From Rikenellaceae bacterium (GTDB lineage Bacteria; Bacteroidota; Bacteroidia; Bacteroidales; Rikenellaceae), in contig SUZO01000002.1 of the NCBI GenBank assembly GCA_015059805.1, positions 62,001 through 126,000 of the forward strand: DNA of 64,000 nt, written 5' to 3'. Numbering within the stretch: position 1 is the first letter of the stretch; every line of letters begins with the position of its first letter. A program made the position numbers and the translations under genes. Below, one piece after another: positions 52,101 through 59,449 of this stretch. Below the pieces are notes generated by a model. It had not been told where the DNA came from. It saw only the letters and a list, made by a program, of their open reading frames with translations, and made no database searches.

Positions 52101-52486
52101 CCAGAGCCAACGGCAAAAGAGCCCTCAACAAACTTCTGAACCTCGCTCACTGTCAGCACATCGTCCTTAATATTCTCTGCAGGATAGGCAATCTTGTACT
52201 CCTCAGCAGCATCAACCTCAAGCTTGAGGCTACTTGTGCCAACATACTTTGCATCAACAGTGACAGCAACGCCATTTACAGCCACCTTATCACCCTCGCT
52301 CCAAAGAACTGGATAGGTACCCTCGGCATTCTGCTCACCAAGATAGGTGCGGCTATCAGGACTCTCAATATCCACGCCGATAATTGTCTTAAATGAAGGA
52401 TTTACATCTGTTGTTGCATCCTTCGAGCAAGCTGCGGTCAGCATCACCAATGCCAAACCGACAATAATTGATAATCTTTTCATCAT
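49184..52486 (-). CDS. Very large repetitive surface lipoprotein
   Basis: 1100 residues with a lipoprotein signal (MMKRLSIIVGLALVMLTAAC, Cys20 counting from the first Met). Residues ~30-260 form a domain resembling N-terminal beta-sandwich regions of Bacteroidales fimbrillin-like proteins (SRTYLGEQNAEGTYPVLWSEGDKVAVNG). From ~340 on come about 15 repeats of CxNxGxI/V ... GGI/VVG(Y/S) every 45-60 residues (CINNGDIICN; CVNHGEVYVE; CTNHGEVQIE; CHNYGAGQCT), as in GLUG-type beta-helix adhesins. Likely an outer-membrane adhesin or binding protein. A small ORF with a G9 tract precedes it on the same transcript. Start may be either of two adjacent ATGs. Confidence 0.85.
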   Translation of the reverse strand: MMKRLSIIVGLALVMLTAACSKDATTDVNPSFKTIIGVDIESPDSRTYLGEQNAEGTYPVLWSEGDKVAVNGVAVTVDAKYVGTSSLKLEVDAAEEYKIAYPAENIKDDVLTVSEVQKFVEGSFAVGSGVLVGYSQTDDIKLKNLYGYLKFSVANAANVNRVTVVANGGEAISGTFNIDYKGAAISALAGKDIIRVTDVVATDGVATVVVAVPAGEYTKGFTVKVQDSSNGTMTKSLKGAGATVEAGVIYTMPQFSFAKTTTETLIMNANDLVDFIALANGSTGYDKWVNSDGEVKLGADIDLTGVNLKQIKTFAGKFNGQGFALKNWTTKSALFADVDDAGVVKNLVIDSSCSFAPDAASVGQSVGIIVASSTGLVEGCVNNADATINVNITATSVRIGLIVASAYGRIRNCINNGDIICNLPVVDQHIYVGGISGYYNPTTGNGQGEVFIQDCINNGDIKVTIDDTPRRAMIGGIIGATALSDQKDDNGTAVAVASEGTIARCYNNGEVSYNFKTLGSATYANIGGVVGYSQAIITECENRGKVSYIIPVSDEASASRPAVGGIVASTLHSVTKCVNHGEVYVEGTWSSASSSSAGAASVGGQVQPNFGGIVGSIGHYSLSTNYTLADCVNHGKLTFKTSLTATAATRNFFGGVVGWTSVNVSNCTNHGEVQIESEGLYAYFGGVVGYAKDGSLTQNCTNYGPFNLKHDVLGCTLSSVFSGTEKVRTFSGGVIGYACDIVSNCHNYGAGQCTVNTMNAYCGGVIGYANTGAPISNISNRGAFTYYINNIANVLSDYTGSTYHYIGGVIGKGDANIDTVVNYEQGALAVNTNVAGDFGGVVGYALGSNYKLENQAPITLDFTYLGQTCNKACFIGGVIAKNYSEVTENLVSVDGCINSGKLTIKNLSYSNYIYTGGIVGSVAKGVGTFKDCISEGGIEVDAPSIFRLGGVAGYTAACDVTNSSFTGKITTKRILAKSAVGGLIGHTAQGIRGGSVNCTIDAQGKSGIYVGGVMGTSSPDTWTGITVKSVVTASTGAYCGALLGGASSAITIVLGSAAAPVNISKSSTVQGVAIRGVDSDPLTGRPENVTFRKDKVVYIN

Positions 52487-52508
52487 AAGTCTACTGATTT
52501 AACATTGA

Positions 52509-52644
52509 TTACTCATCCCAACCCCAGTTCTCCTCTGTAAGGTTGTCGTTAGAAACGGCAAAGCCCGCCTCACAAACAAATGACATAAAAATCATTTTTG
52601 GCGGAATATATTCAAATACCCCCCCCCATTTGTAATTTTTTCAT
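52509..52644 (-). CDS. Small 44-codon ORF interrupted at a G9 tract (likely phase-variable)
   Basis: Reading from ATG 52644 gives M-K-K-L-Q-M and then Gly codons from the G-run. With the nine Gs present the frame ends at a TGA four codons on. With eight Gs it stays open for 44 codons to TAA 52509, giving a peptide with EYIPPKM, CEAGFAVSND and ending in ENWGWDE. Many Bacteroidales carry ~40-60-residue ORFs with YxxPxxxxxxxE(x)GFAxS and an acidic/Trp-rich end near fimbrillin or lipoprotein genes (recalled). It lies between the promoter and the 1100-residue lipoprotein gene, 22 nt from its ATG. As read, the gene is off. Confidence 0.6.
52619..52627 (-). repeat. G9 homopolymer in the leader of the surface lipoprotein gene
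   Basis: Nine consecutive C on the plus strand. It lies inside the small ORF, about 45 nt after the predicted transcription start. It is the longest G/C run noticed in the window. Confidence 0.9.
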
Positions 52645-52675
52645 AAATATTTTGTTTTTAGGTTAATGTTTTGGA

Positions 52676-52707
52676 CAAAGATATGTAAATATGCAAATAA
52701 AAACAAA
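52676..52707 (-). promoter_or_regulatory. Promoter of the small ORF-surface lipoprotein transcript
   Basis: TTTG (52707-52704), 20 nt, TATCTTTG (52683-52676) on the minus strand: exact consensus. Start expected near 52670, a ~26-nt leader to the small ORF. Confidence 0.8.
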
Positions 52708-52796
52708 GAAAAGGATACTTTTTATGAATTTTCTTTATTTCCCACAACAAAAGCAAACCAAAAACAAAAGAGATATTTATTCAGTAAAGACTAAAT

Positions 52797-52940
52797 ACAG
52801 CAGTCACACACCGAAGGTGCAAAAGGCGAGCCAACGCTGCGATTAAGCCGAGAGCATTCAAACTCGTTTGAATTGCCGAGGCGCAGCAGGGTCGAGTTGC
52901 CAAAGGCAAGCCAATGGCTAATGGCTAACAGCTAATGGTC
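52797..52940. repeat. Composite palindromic intergenic element (family C), another copy
   Basis: CACACACCGAAGGTGCAAAAGGCGA is shared with 48847-48869. GATTAAGCCGAGAGC, a private hairpin ATTCAAACTCGTTTGAAT, TGCCGAGGCGCAGCAGGGTCGAG, TTGCCAAAGGCAA and GGCTAATGGCTAACAGC follow. Confidence 0.7.
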
Positions 52941-53067
52941 ATTTTGTCGTCAGAGTGTGCCAGATACGGTGCATCGAAAAAAAAGCAGTGGCGGATAGTA
53001 CTAAAAGGTACAGCCGCCACTGATTGTTAAGGGATGTGCCGTAGGTGGCACGCTATCACGACAAAAT
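52941..53067 (-). repeat. 127-bp palindromic 3'-end element (family A), copy 3
   Basis: Outer stem ATTTTGTCGT/ACGACAAAAT, second stem AGTGTGCC/GGCACGCT, middle hairpin CAGTGGCGG/CCGCCACTG, core GGATAGTAC-N-GTACAGCC. Its last base is part of the TGA stop of upp. Confidence 0.87.
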
Positions 53068-53723
53068 CAAAGTTTAGGTCCGAAGCATAGGTCCCCCGCA
53101 TCACCTAATCCTGGAACGATATACTTATTCTCGTTCAGATAGTCATCAACGGTGGCAATCCAGAGGGTCGCCTCGTTCTCTAAATCGATATTCTGTTCAA
53201 TCATCTTCACACCCTCAGGGCAGCCGATAACAGAGGCGATGTGTGTATGGGCAGGTTTGCCACAGCGAGCGATAAGCTCCTTATATACAGCGACCATAGA
53301 TGCGCCTGTGGCGAGCATTGGGTCGGCAATAATAAGGGTTTTACCCTCAAGGCTTGGGCTTGCCACATACTCAAGGGCGATGGTGAAGTCTGCCTCAGTG
53401 AGTCCCTTACGATAGGCAGAGATAAAGGCGTTCTCGGCGCTATCAAAGTAGTTGAGAAATCCCTGATGCAGAGGCAGTCCCGCGCGCAGGATAGTTGCCA
53501 GAACGACATTATCCGTAGGCAGGTTTACCATAGCAGTGCCGAGAGGGGTATTGACTGCCTTAGGGGCATAGTTGAGCGTTTTTGAAATCTCGTATGACAT
53601 AATTTCGCCGATGCGCTCAACATTGCGGCGGAAGCGGAGCATATCGCCCTGCACTGATGTATCGCGTAGCTGCGCAAGGTAGCAGTTTACAAGCGAGTTG
53701 TTTGTGTCAAGGATGTGAATCAT
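53067..53723 (-). CDS. upp: Uracil phosphoribosyltransferase
   Basis: Pyrimidine salvage: uracil plus PRPP to UMP, 218 residues. Seen: LRDTSVQGDMLRFRRNVERIGEIMSYEISKTL, VVLATILRAGLPLHQGFL, IADPMLATGASMVAVYKEL (PRPP loop) and a C-terminal GLGDAGDLCFGPKL (uracil site). It starts 6 nt after hflX. A family A element begins in its stop codon. Confidence 0.95.
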   Translation of the reverse strand: MIHILDTNNSLVNCYLAQLRDTSVQGDMLRFRRNVERIGEIMSYEISKTLNYAPKAVNTPLGTAMVNLPTDNVVLATILRAGLPLHQGFLNYFDSAENAFISAYRKGLTEADFTIALEYVASPSLEGKTLIIADPMLATGASMVAVYKELIARCGKPAHTHIASVIGCPEGVKMIEQNIDLENEATLWIATVDDYLNENKYIVPGLGDAGDLCFGPKL

Positions 53724-53729
53724 AAGGTT

Positions 53730-54944
53730 TTAGTATAGGAAGTTGTTAAAAGGATATCTACCACAATGTATCTCGCGCACCATACCATAGAGGTCGCGGC
53801 GGAACTTGTCAATATTTATCTTCTCGCGCGCCGAGAGGAATATGCACGGTGTATTTTGGCGAGCAAACCAGCTCTGGCGCAGATCATCGAGCGAGCGATT
53901 CTCCTTGGTTGCTGGGGTCAAATCGTCCTCATCCTTCTTGACATAGGTATAGGCATCTATCTTATTAAATACAAGGTATACTGGCTTATCGCCCGCGCCA
54001 ATATCCTGCAAGGTCTGCTTGACAACATCTATCTGGTCCTCAAACTGCGGGTGTGAAACATCGACAACGTGGATAAGCAGATCCGCCTCGCGCACCTCGT
54101 CAAGGGTAGACTTAAAGGACTCAATAAGCTGTGTAGGTAGCTTGCGGATAAAACCTACGGTATCTGATAGCAGGAATGGCAGGTTATCAAAGACCACCTT
54201 GCGCACTGTAGTGTCAAGGGTCGCAAAGAGTTTATTCTCGGCAAAGACCTCACTCTTAGAGATAAGGTTCATAAGTGTTGACTTGCCCACATTAGTATAT
54301 CCAACAAGCGACACGCGCACCATAGAGCCACGGTTTGAGCGCTGGACAGCCATCTGCTTGTCAATCTTCTTCAAATCCTCCTTGAGCTTAGCAATTCTGT
54401 TGCGCACAATACGGCGGTCGGTCTCAATCTCGCGCTCACCAGCACCACCACGTGTACCTGTACCACCACGCTGACGCTCAAGGTGGGTCCACAGACCCGT
54501 CAAGCGCGGAAGCATATACTCGCACTGCGCAAGCTCTACCTGAGTCTTGGCGTATGCAGTCTGCGCGCGCTGGTGGAAGATGTCAAGGATAAGGCGTGTG
54601 CGGTCAATAACACGGCACGGCATTGCCGCCTCAATATTGCGAGTTTGCGATGGCGAGAGCTCGTCATCAAAAATCACCACATCAATCTCGTTATCGGCAC
54701 AGTAAGCAGCTATCTCCTCAAGCTTACCTGGACCGACATAAATTCGTGACGATGGCTGTGGTAGGCGCTGAGTAAAACGCTTAACAGTGGTTATAGAGGC
54801 TGTGAGGGCAAGAAACTCAAGCTCATCAAGATACTCGGTCGCTTGGCGCGGGTCTTGGTTATCGCGGATGACAGCCACAAGCACGGCACGCTGCTGACGT
54901 TCAACCTCCACCTCTGTAGATTTTGTATTTTTCTTAGTCTCCAT
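53730..54944 (-). CDS. hflX: Ribosome-associated GTPase HflX
   Basis: Splits stalled 70S ribosomes under stress. The 404-residue protein has the N-terminal HflX domain (RIYVGPGKLEEIAAYCADNEIDVVIFDDELSPSQTRNIE; IDRTRLILDIFHQRAQTAYAKTQVELAQCEYMLPRLTG) and the G domain (LVGYTNVGKSTLMN, DTVGFIRKLP, FNKID). Start METKKN at 54944 fits. The frame extends ten codons upstream into a terminator hairpin. A terminator for tonB ends only ~10 nt before this ATG, so expression may depend on read-through or an unseen promoter. Confidence 0.94.
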   Translation of the reverse strand: METKKNTKSTEVEVERQQRAVLVAVIRDNQDPRQATEYLDELEFLALTASITTVKRFTQRLPQPSSRIYVGPGKLEEIAAYCADNEIDVVIFDDELSPSQTRNIEAAMPCRVIDRTRLILDIFHQRAQTAYAKTQVELAQCEYMLPRLTGLWTHLERQRGGTGTRGGAGEREIETDRRIVRNRIAKLKEDLKKIDKQMAVQRSNRGSMVRVSLVGYTNVGKSTLMNLISKSEVFAENKLFATLDTTVRKVVFDNLPFLLSDTVGFIRKLPTQLIESFKSTLDEVREADLLIHVVDVSHPQFEDQIDVVKQTLQDIGAGDKPVYLVFNKIDAYTYVKKDEDDLTPATKENRSLDDLRQSWFARQNTPCIFLSAREKINIDKFRRDLYGMVREIHCGRYPFNNFLY

Positions 54945-54953
54945 TTGTATCTT

Positions 54954-54988
54954 AAAAAAGGAGTTACCCTTCAAAGTAGGTAACCCCT
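54954..54988 (-). terminator. Terminator between tonB and hflX
   Basis: Minus strand GGGGTTACC and GGTAACTCC form a stem with a ~10-nt loop, then TTTTTT (54959-54954). It ends about 10 nt before the hflX ATG, so it also lies in the hflX leader and could attenuate it. Confidence 0.7.
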
Positions 54989-55019
54989 CTATATTTTGTT
55001 TATTCCAATTAGTGTGCTA

Positions 55020-55116
55020 TAAGTTGTTCTGCAAGGCTTGCGAGTCTTGCTCGGCAGGAGCATACTCCTGTATGTGACTGTCGTGCAAGGTGAGCGTAAC
55101 GCCGCAGAACGGCTTA
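55020..55116 (-). repeat. Structured 3'-end element (family B), copy 3
   Basis: TAAGTTGTTCTGC pairs with GCAGAACGGCTTA with two mismatches. Inside are CTTGC/GCAAG, a CATACTCCTGTATG hairpin with flanking CAGGAG, and conserved GTATGTGA and GAGCGTAACGC. It lies 7 nt beyond the tonB stop. Confidence 0.75.
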
Positions 55117-55123
55117 GAACATA

Positions 55124-55807
55124 CTAATTCTGGATGCGGAAGTCAATTGGAAGCGTATACTTCACACGCACAGTCTGGTTACGCTGCTTACCAGGCTTCC
55201 ACTTAGGAGAGGTCTTAAGCACGCGAATAGCCTCGTCTGAGAGTGAAGAGTCTGGAGTCTGAAGAACCTGAATGTTTGTCAGAGTACCATCACGCTCAAC
55301 GACGAACATAAGGAATACACGACCAGAGATATTGTTCTCCTGCGCAATCTGTGGATAACGAACCTTGCTCTGTACCCAGTTACGGAAGGTCTGAAGGTCA
55401 CCACCCTGGAATGAAGGCATCTCCTCTACCTTTACGAATGGCTGGTCGTCCTCAATAACCTCCTCCTCTACTGCTACCTGCTGGATAATCTCAACATCCT
55501 CATCAAACTCAGCAAAGTCAAAGCCAGTCTCAATCTTCTCGTCGTTAGTTACGATGTTAAGCACATCGGTGATAACGGTAATCTCGGTCTTCTTTGGAGG
55601 CTCTGGCTTCTGCTCCTCCTGACGAGTAATCTCGGTAATCTGCTCCTCCACAGGACCATAGTTCATGTCGATCTTCTCAACTGTCACCTCCTTTGGAGTG
55701 TAAAGGAATGCTGCAATAACAATCAGCAGCGCAAGAATCAAGCCAATCTCAAGCAGCACTGTGCGCTTGTTATTGACATCAACTTTCGGGTTTTTCTTAA
55801 TTTCCAT
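55124..55807 (-). CDS. tonB: TonB-family energy transducer
   Basis: 227 residues: an N-terminal membrane helix (TVLLEIGLILALLIVIAAFLY), a Glu/Pro-rich periplasmic linker (ITEITRQEEQKPEPPKKTEITVI) and the C-terminal TonB domain (NWVQSKVRYPQIAQENNISGRVFLMFVVERDGTLTNIQVLQTPDSSLSDEAIRVLKTSPKWKPGKQRNQTVRVKYTLPIDF). It transmits force from ExbB/ExbD to outer-membrane transporters. ExbB/ExbD genes lie at 5.8-8.2 kb. It is monocistronic, with a family B element and a terminator behind it. Confidence 0.94.
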   Translation of the reverse strand: MEIKKNPKVDVNNKRTVLLEIGLILALLIVIAAFLYTPKEVTVEKIDMNYGPVEEQITEITRQEEQKPEPPKKTEITVITDVLNIVTNDEKIETGFDFAEFDEDVEIIQQVAVEEEVIEDDQPFVKVEEMPSFQGGDLQTFRNWVQSKVRYPQIAQENNISGRVFLMFVVERDGTLTNIQVLQTPDSSLSDEAIRVLKTSPKWKPGKQRNQTVRVKYTLPIDFRIQN

Positions 55808-55846
55808 TATAAGTAGTTTTTAATTATTGTCCTCACAACTTCACCT

Positions 55847-55866
55847 CCCGCAAAACATAGTGCGGG
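55847..55866 (-). other. Hairpin in the tonB leader
   Basis: CCCGCA and TGCGGG form a perfect 6-bp stem with an 8-nt loop in the presumed 5' leader, about 40 nt before the tonB ATG. Confidence 0.45.
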
Positions 55867-55878
55867 CATACTTTGGCA

Positions 55879-55886
55879 CAAATATA
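55879..55886 (-). promoter_or_regulatory. -7 box of tonB
   Basis: TATATTTG on the minus strand, giving a leader of about 65 nt that includes the hairpin at 55847-55866. No well-placed -33 box. Confidence 0.5.
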
Positions 55887-55939
55887 AGGATTATTTTTCA
55901 AAAAAAGTACATTACAGCAAAAAAATCATTAAAATTCTC

Positions 55940-55947
55940 TACTTTTG
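55940..55947 (+). promoter_or_regulatory. -7 box of rlmN
   Basis: TACTTTTG, about 20 nt upstream of ATG 55968, so the leader is short. Divergent to the tonB promoter. Weak -33. Confidence 0.45.
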
Positions 55948-55967
55948 CAAAAAATTTAGACAGCGTA

Positions 55968-56993
55968 ATGAGTAACATAAGCCTACAACCACTATACGGA
56001 AAGAGTCTTGAGGAGCTACAAACTGTTTGTGCCGAGCTTGCCATGCCGCGCTTTGCAGCTAAGCAGATTGCCGGCTGGTTATATCGCCGTGGAGCTACAG
56101 AGATTGAGCAGATGAGTGACCTGTCAAAGGCAAATAGAGCCAAGCTCTCTGAGAGGTACACTATCGGTTTGAGTGCCCCCGTAAAGGTTAGTATCTCGGC
56201 AGATGGAACAAAGAAGTATCTCTATCGCACAGCTGAGGGTGCGGCGATAGAGTCGGCATATATTCCTGATGGTGAGCGAGCTACGCTATGCGTATCTTCA
56301 CAGGCGGGTTGTAGGATGGGCTGCCGCTTTTGTGCTACAGCGAGAATGGGGTTACTCCACTCGCTCTCTGTCTGCGACATCCTTAATCAGATAGCCTCCC
56401 TGCCTGAGCGCGAGAGTCTTACAAATGTGGTCTACATGGGCATGGGAGAGCCATTTGACAACATGGACAATCTCCTTAAGGCACTTGAGATTATGACTGC
56501 CGACTGGGGCTATGGTTGGTCACCAACGCGCATTACAGTCTCTACCTCTGGCGTAGGCAAGGAGCTGGTAAGATTTCTTGACAGCACCTCGGTGCATCTT
56601 GCCGTATCGCTACATAACCCCTTCCATGACCAGCGTGCCGAGATTATGCCGATTGAGAAGGCATATCCTATTGCAGAAATAGCCGATACCCTACGCAAGT
56701 ATGACTTTACACACCAGCGCAGGGTATCGTTTGAGTATATTGTTATGAGCGGTATGAACGACTCGCCACAGCATATTAAGGAGCTTTGCCGCCTGCTCAA
56801 TGGCATAAAGTGTCGTATAAACCTCATCCGCTTCCACAAGATACCAGACTCTCCATACTTCTCGCCAAGTCTTGAGAAGATGATTGCCTTCCGCGATGCC
56901 CTCACAGCACGCGGTATTATGACCACCATTCGTGCCTCAAGAGGTGAGGATATTAAGGCGGCATGCGGACTGCTGAGTGCCGACGAGGGTTAG
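55968..56993 (+). CDS. rlmN: Dual-specificity rRNA/tRNA adenine-C2 methyltransferase RlmN
   Basis: Radical SAM methylase for A2503 of 23S rRNA and A37 of some tRNAs, 341 residues. The cluster motif CRMGCRFCATARMG (CxxxCxxC) is present. TNVVYMGMGEPFDNMDNL, ITVSTSGV, AVSLHNPFHDQR, EYIVMSGMND and a C-terminal RASRGEDIKAACGLL with the methyl-carrier Cys complete the family pattern. ATG 55968 is chosen, since the 47 codons open upstream are non-family and cover the promoter. It converges on the Hsp70-like gene with no spacer: the two stops touch. Confidence 0.94.
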   Translation: MSNISLQPLYGKSLEELQTVCAELAMPRFAAKQIAGWLYRRGATEIEQMSDLSKANRAKLSERYTIGLSAPVKVSISADGTKKYLYRTAEGAAIESAYIPDGERATLCVSSQAGCRMGCRFCATARMGLLHSLSVCDILNQIASLPERESLTNVVYMGMGEPFDNMDNLLKALEIMTADWGYGWSPTRITVSTSGVGKELVRFLDSTSVHLAVSLHNPFHDQRAEIMPIEKAYPIAEIADTLRKYDFTHQRRVSFEYIVMSGMNDSPQHIKELCRLLNGIKCRINLIRFHKIPDSPYFSPSLEKMIAFRDALTARGIMTTIRASRGEDIKAACGLLSADEG

Positions 56994-58841
56994 CTACGCC
57001 TTGTATGTACCCTCAAAGAGCTGGTACTGCACAAAGATGTCAAGAGCCTCGGCAACGGTCTGCTGTTTCAGAGAGTTAGCAATCTCAGAGAGCCCCTGCT
57101 GCGGATAGACTATCGCCCCATCCTCACTGATAAAGGTTTTGAGTCTTTGCTCCACGTTGGTGGCAATTTCGCGGCGGTCATCTTCATCGCGCAACTTCTC
57201 CCAATTAAAACCAAATGTTCGCCAAACAAACTTCGCATTTGCAATCCAATAGCGAACTCTGTTATATATAGCTCCGCCAGGTCCAAAATTGTCCTCTCCA
57301 AACGACATCACCACCACATTTTTCAGGGTCACATCTATGCTGGAGGTGTCACTATCAATGCCAAAGACCTGTTTTATTGCCTCGGCAACTGCAGCGCGTA
57401 TCTTGTCGTTTATCCGATTGGTTACCAGCTGATTAACAATAGCACTAAAGCGGGCATTTTTTGGACCTAAACCCTTAATAAAGCCACAAATGGTATCACA
57501 AATACCTGCACCCGACTTGTTATATCCAGTAGTGACAACCTCCATCACCTCTGGCAGCAGGCGCTCAACAGCGGTATATGTCGCCAACTTATCGGCATCC
57601 TTATAGAGGGCAGAGAAATCTATATCTGCAAGCTTAGAGAGCAGCTGCTGCTGAGCATTAAAGTATGCAGAGGCAAAGAGTGCCACGCCATTAGAGACCA
57701 CACACTCAGGTTGCTGGTCAATATCTATCCGCGAAGTGGCAAAGTATCGCTCTACAAACTCCCTGACAAATGGCATGCGGCAAGCACCACCAGAGAGAAG
57801 CACCCTTGTAGGCACTATACCATGCTCATCAAGGCGCATCTTAGCCTGCTGGATAACATTGCCTAATGAAGTCACATAGCTCGATATGATGTTTTCATAC
57901 TGCTCAGCACTCATCATCGTATAGAGACATGGGGCAAATAACTCATCCATATCACCCTTCCAGTTAGAGGGGTCAATAAGATCTCTATAGGAGATGTTTA
58001 TCGGGAATCCAGGTCTACGCTCAGTGTAATACTCCTCCTTTGCCTCACGGATAAGCAGAGAGATTGCCGTATCCGCTGTGCCGATAAAATTGGCATCCTT
58101 GCGCATCTGATTTACCCTCTCAATAGCAGCGCGTCGCTGAGCCGACTTCTGCTTACGCTGCTCAGCATCAGCAACATCCGTTGCTTGCAGTAGGCTATTG
58201 ACAATAAGGTCCTCAATTAAATGAGCACCCAGATTTGCACCCCAGCAGCATTTTTTTACAGCCTTAGCGCCCGCAATTGTTGTAAAATCTATGGTACTTG
58301 AGCCTAAATCAACAACAAAGATGCTATCCTCAACATTATACTTATAGTACTTGGAGAAGTATGCCGCATCTGACTCGTTGATACACAAATCTACGGGTAG
58401 CTGACACTCGTCGCGGAAAAATGATAGGTACGCCTCTCGTGCACCCTTATCCTTATTCACCCAATCCGACGGGCAGGCGATGCCTAAACTAAAGTTTCGC
58501 TGCTCATGCGAGGTGTACTCAAGGTCCGAGTCGTTCTCTATGATAGCCTTAAATATCAACTCAGCAAATATCTTGAGCGACTGCCTATCTGTTGAGGATA
58601 TAGAGCCAATCATACCCTTAAATCCCTTGCGCATTTCGGGGTCTTTATAATCATCAACACCATAGACTAACGACCACTCCCCACCCTTTTTACAGATAGC
58701 CGAGGGTATGGTCTTTTTCTCTCCACGGCGAGTAGCCCTAAGTGCCACCTGCGACACAGGCTCACCATTATACCCTGGAACACGCGAGACTGTAGTCTCT
58801 CCATGTCCGAAATCTATGCCTATAAAATATTTTCTCTCCAT
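56994..58841 (-). CDS. Hsp70-like ATPase lacking a canonical substrate-binding domain
   Basis: 615 residues. The actin/Hsp70 nucleotide motifs are visible: FIGIDFGHGETTVS (phosphate 1, residues 6-19), FVVDLGSSTIDFT (phosphate 2, 175-187) and RVLLSGGACRMPFVREF (adenosine, 346-362). After ~400 the sequence is helical and does not resemble the beta-sandwich substrate domain of DnaK. There is an inserted segment (~225-300) with ERRPGFPINISYRDLIDPSNW. It is the last gene of a tight operon, 6 nt after a membrane-anchored coiled-coil protein. It probably acts as a dedicated chaperone or switch ATPase with those partners, at the membrane. The partner role is inferred. Confidence 0.82.
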   Translation of the reverse strand: MERKYFIGIDFGHGETTVSRVPGYNGEPVSQVALRATRRGEKKTIPSAICKKGGEWSLVYGVDDYKDPEMRKGFKGMIGSISSTDRQSLKIFAELIFKAIIENDSDLEYTSHEQRNFSLGIACPSDWVNKDKGAREAYLSFFRDECQLPVDLCINESDAAYFSKYYKYNVEDSIFVVDLGSSTIDFTTIAGAKAVKKCCWGANLGAHLIEDLIVNSLLQATDVADAEQRKQKSAQRRAAIERVNQMRKDANFIGTADTAISLLIREAKEEYYTERRPGFPINISYRDLIDPSNWKGDMDELFAPCLYTMMSAEQYENIISSYVTSLGNVIQQAKMRLDEHGIVPTRVLLSGGACRMPFVREFVERYFATSRIDIDQQPECVVSNGVALFASAYFNAQQQLLSKLADIDFSALYKDADKLATYTAVERLLPEVMEVVTTGYNKSGAGICDTICGFIKGLGPKNARFSAIVNQLVTNRINDKIRAAVAEAIKQVFGIDSDTSSIDVTLKNVVVMSFGEDNFGPGGAIYNRVRYWIANAKFVWRTFGFNWEKLRDEDDRREIATNVEQRLKTFISEDGAIVYPQQGLSEIANSLKQQTVAEALDIFVQYQLFEGTYKA

Positions 58842-58847
58842 AATTCA

Positions 58848-59438
58848 CTACTCTATTGGTAAAAATACCTTACCCTTTACAGCTAACTCTCCATCGCTTC
58901 TAACAATCGCTCTAAGCACCACCTTGTGCGATGCAATAGATTGATACTCACACTCATAGAGGCTCTTATTCCGCTCGCTATAATCCACAAAGTTATAGCC
59001 GTAAGCGCAGAAGACCTCATCAATAGCCATACGGGCATTGCTACAGAAACTTGATGCAGAGTCGTTTGCTTCAAGGTATCTGAGCATATCGTCTAATCGC
59101 TGGTAGCTCACAAGGGTGCGGCGAAACCTATTCTCAAGGGTACACTGCTGCTCAATCTGACCAATCTTTGCCTCTAAAGCGGCACGACCAGCCAGCTCGC
59201 CCTTCAGCTCGGCATTAAGAGCCTGAATCTTTGACTGCAGTTGAGCAATCTGCTTCTGCTGCTGTTGCAGCAGCTTATCGTCTGCACTACGACCGCCAAA
59301 AATAGCATACCCAGCCCAGACAGCTGCCAAGGTAATTATCACCGCCAACAGCGCAAGAAAATCAAACAAAATAAAGACCAATATAGACCACACCGCCGCC
59401 ACGACAGCCAAAGTGTAGGTTAAATTTTTACTCTTCAT
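58848..59438 (-). CDS. Membrane-anchored coiled-coil protein, possibly GrpE-like
   Basis: 196 residues. Two adjacent hydrophobic segments span ~8-47 (LAVVAAVWSILVFILFDFLALLAVIITLAAVWAGYAIFGG). A coiled coil of ~45 residues rich in Gln, Leu, Lys and Glu follows (LLQQQQKQIAQLQSKIQALNAELKGELAG). The C-terminal ~95 residues (LDDMLRYLEANDS ... AYGYNFVDYSERNKSLYECEYQSIASHKVVLRAIVRSDGELAVKGKVFLP) are arranged like GrpE: long helix, helical pair, small beta domain. Next to an Hsp70-like gene this suggests a membrane-tethered nucleotide exchange factor. That is a hypothesis from architecture, not from clear sequence identity. Confidence 0.65.
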   Translation of the reverse strand: MKSKNLTYTLAVVAAVWSILVFILFDFLALLAVIITLAAVWAGYAIFGGRSADDKLLQQQQKQIAQLQSKIQALNAELKGELAGRAALEAKIGQIEQQCTLENRFRRTLVSYQRLDDMLRYLEANDSASSFCSNARMAIDEVFCAYGYNFVDYSERNKSLYECEYQSIASHKVVLRAIVRSDGELAVKGKVFLPIE

Positions 59439-59449
59439 ATCCGCTTATA

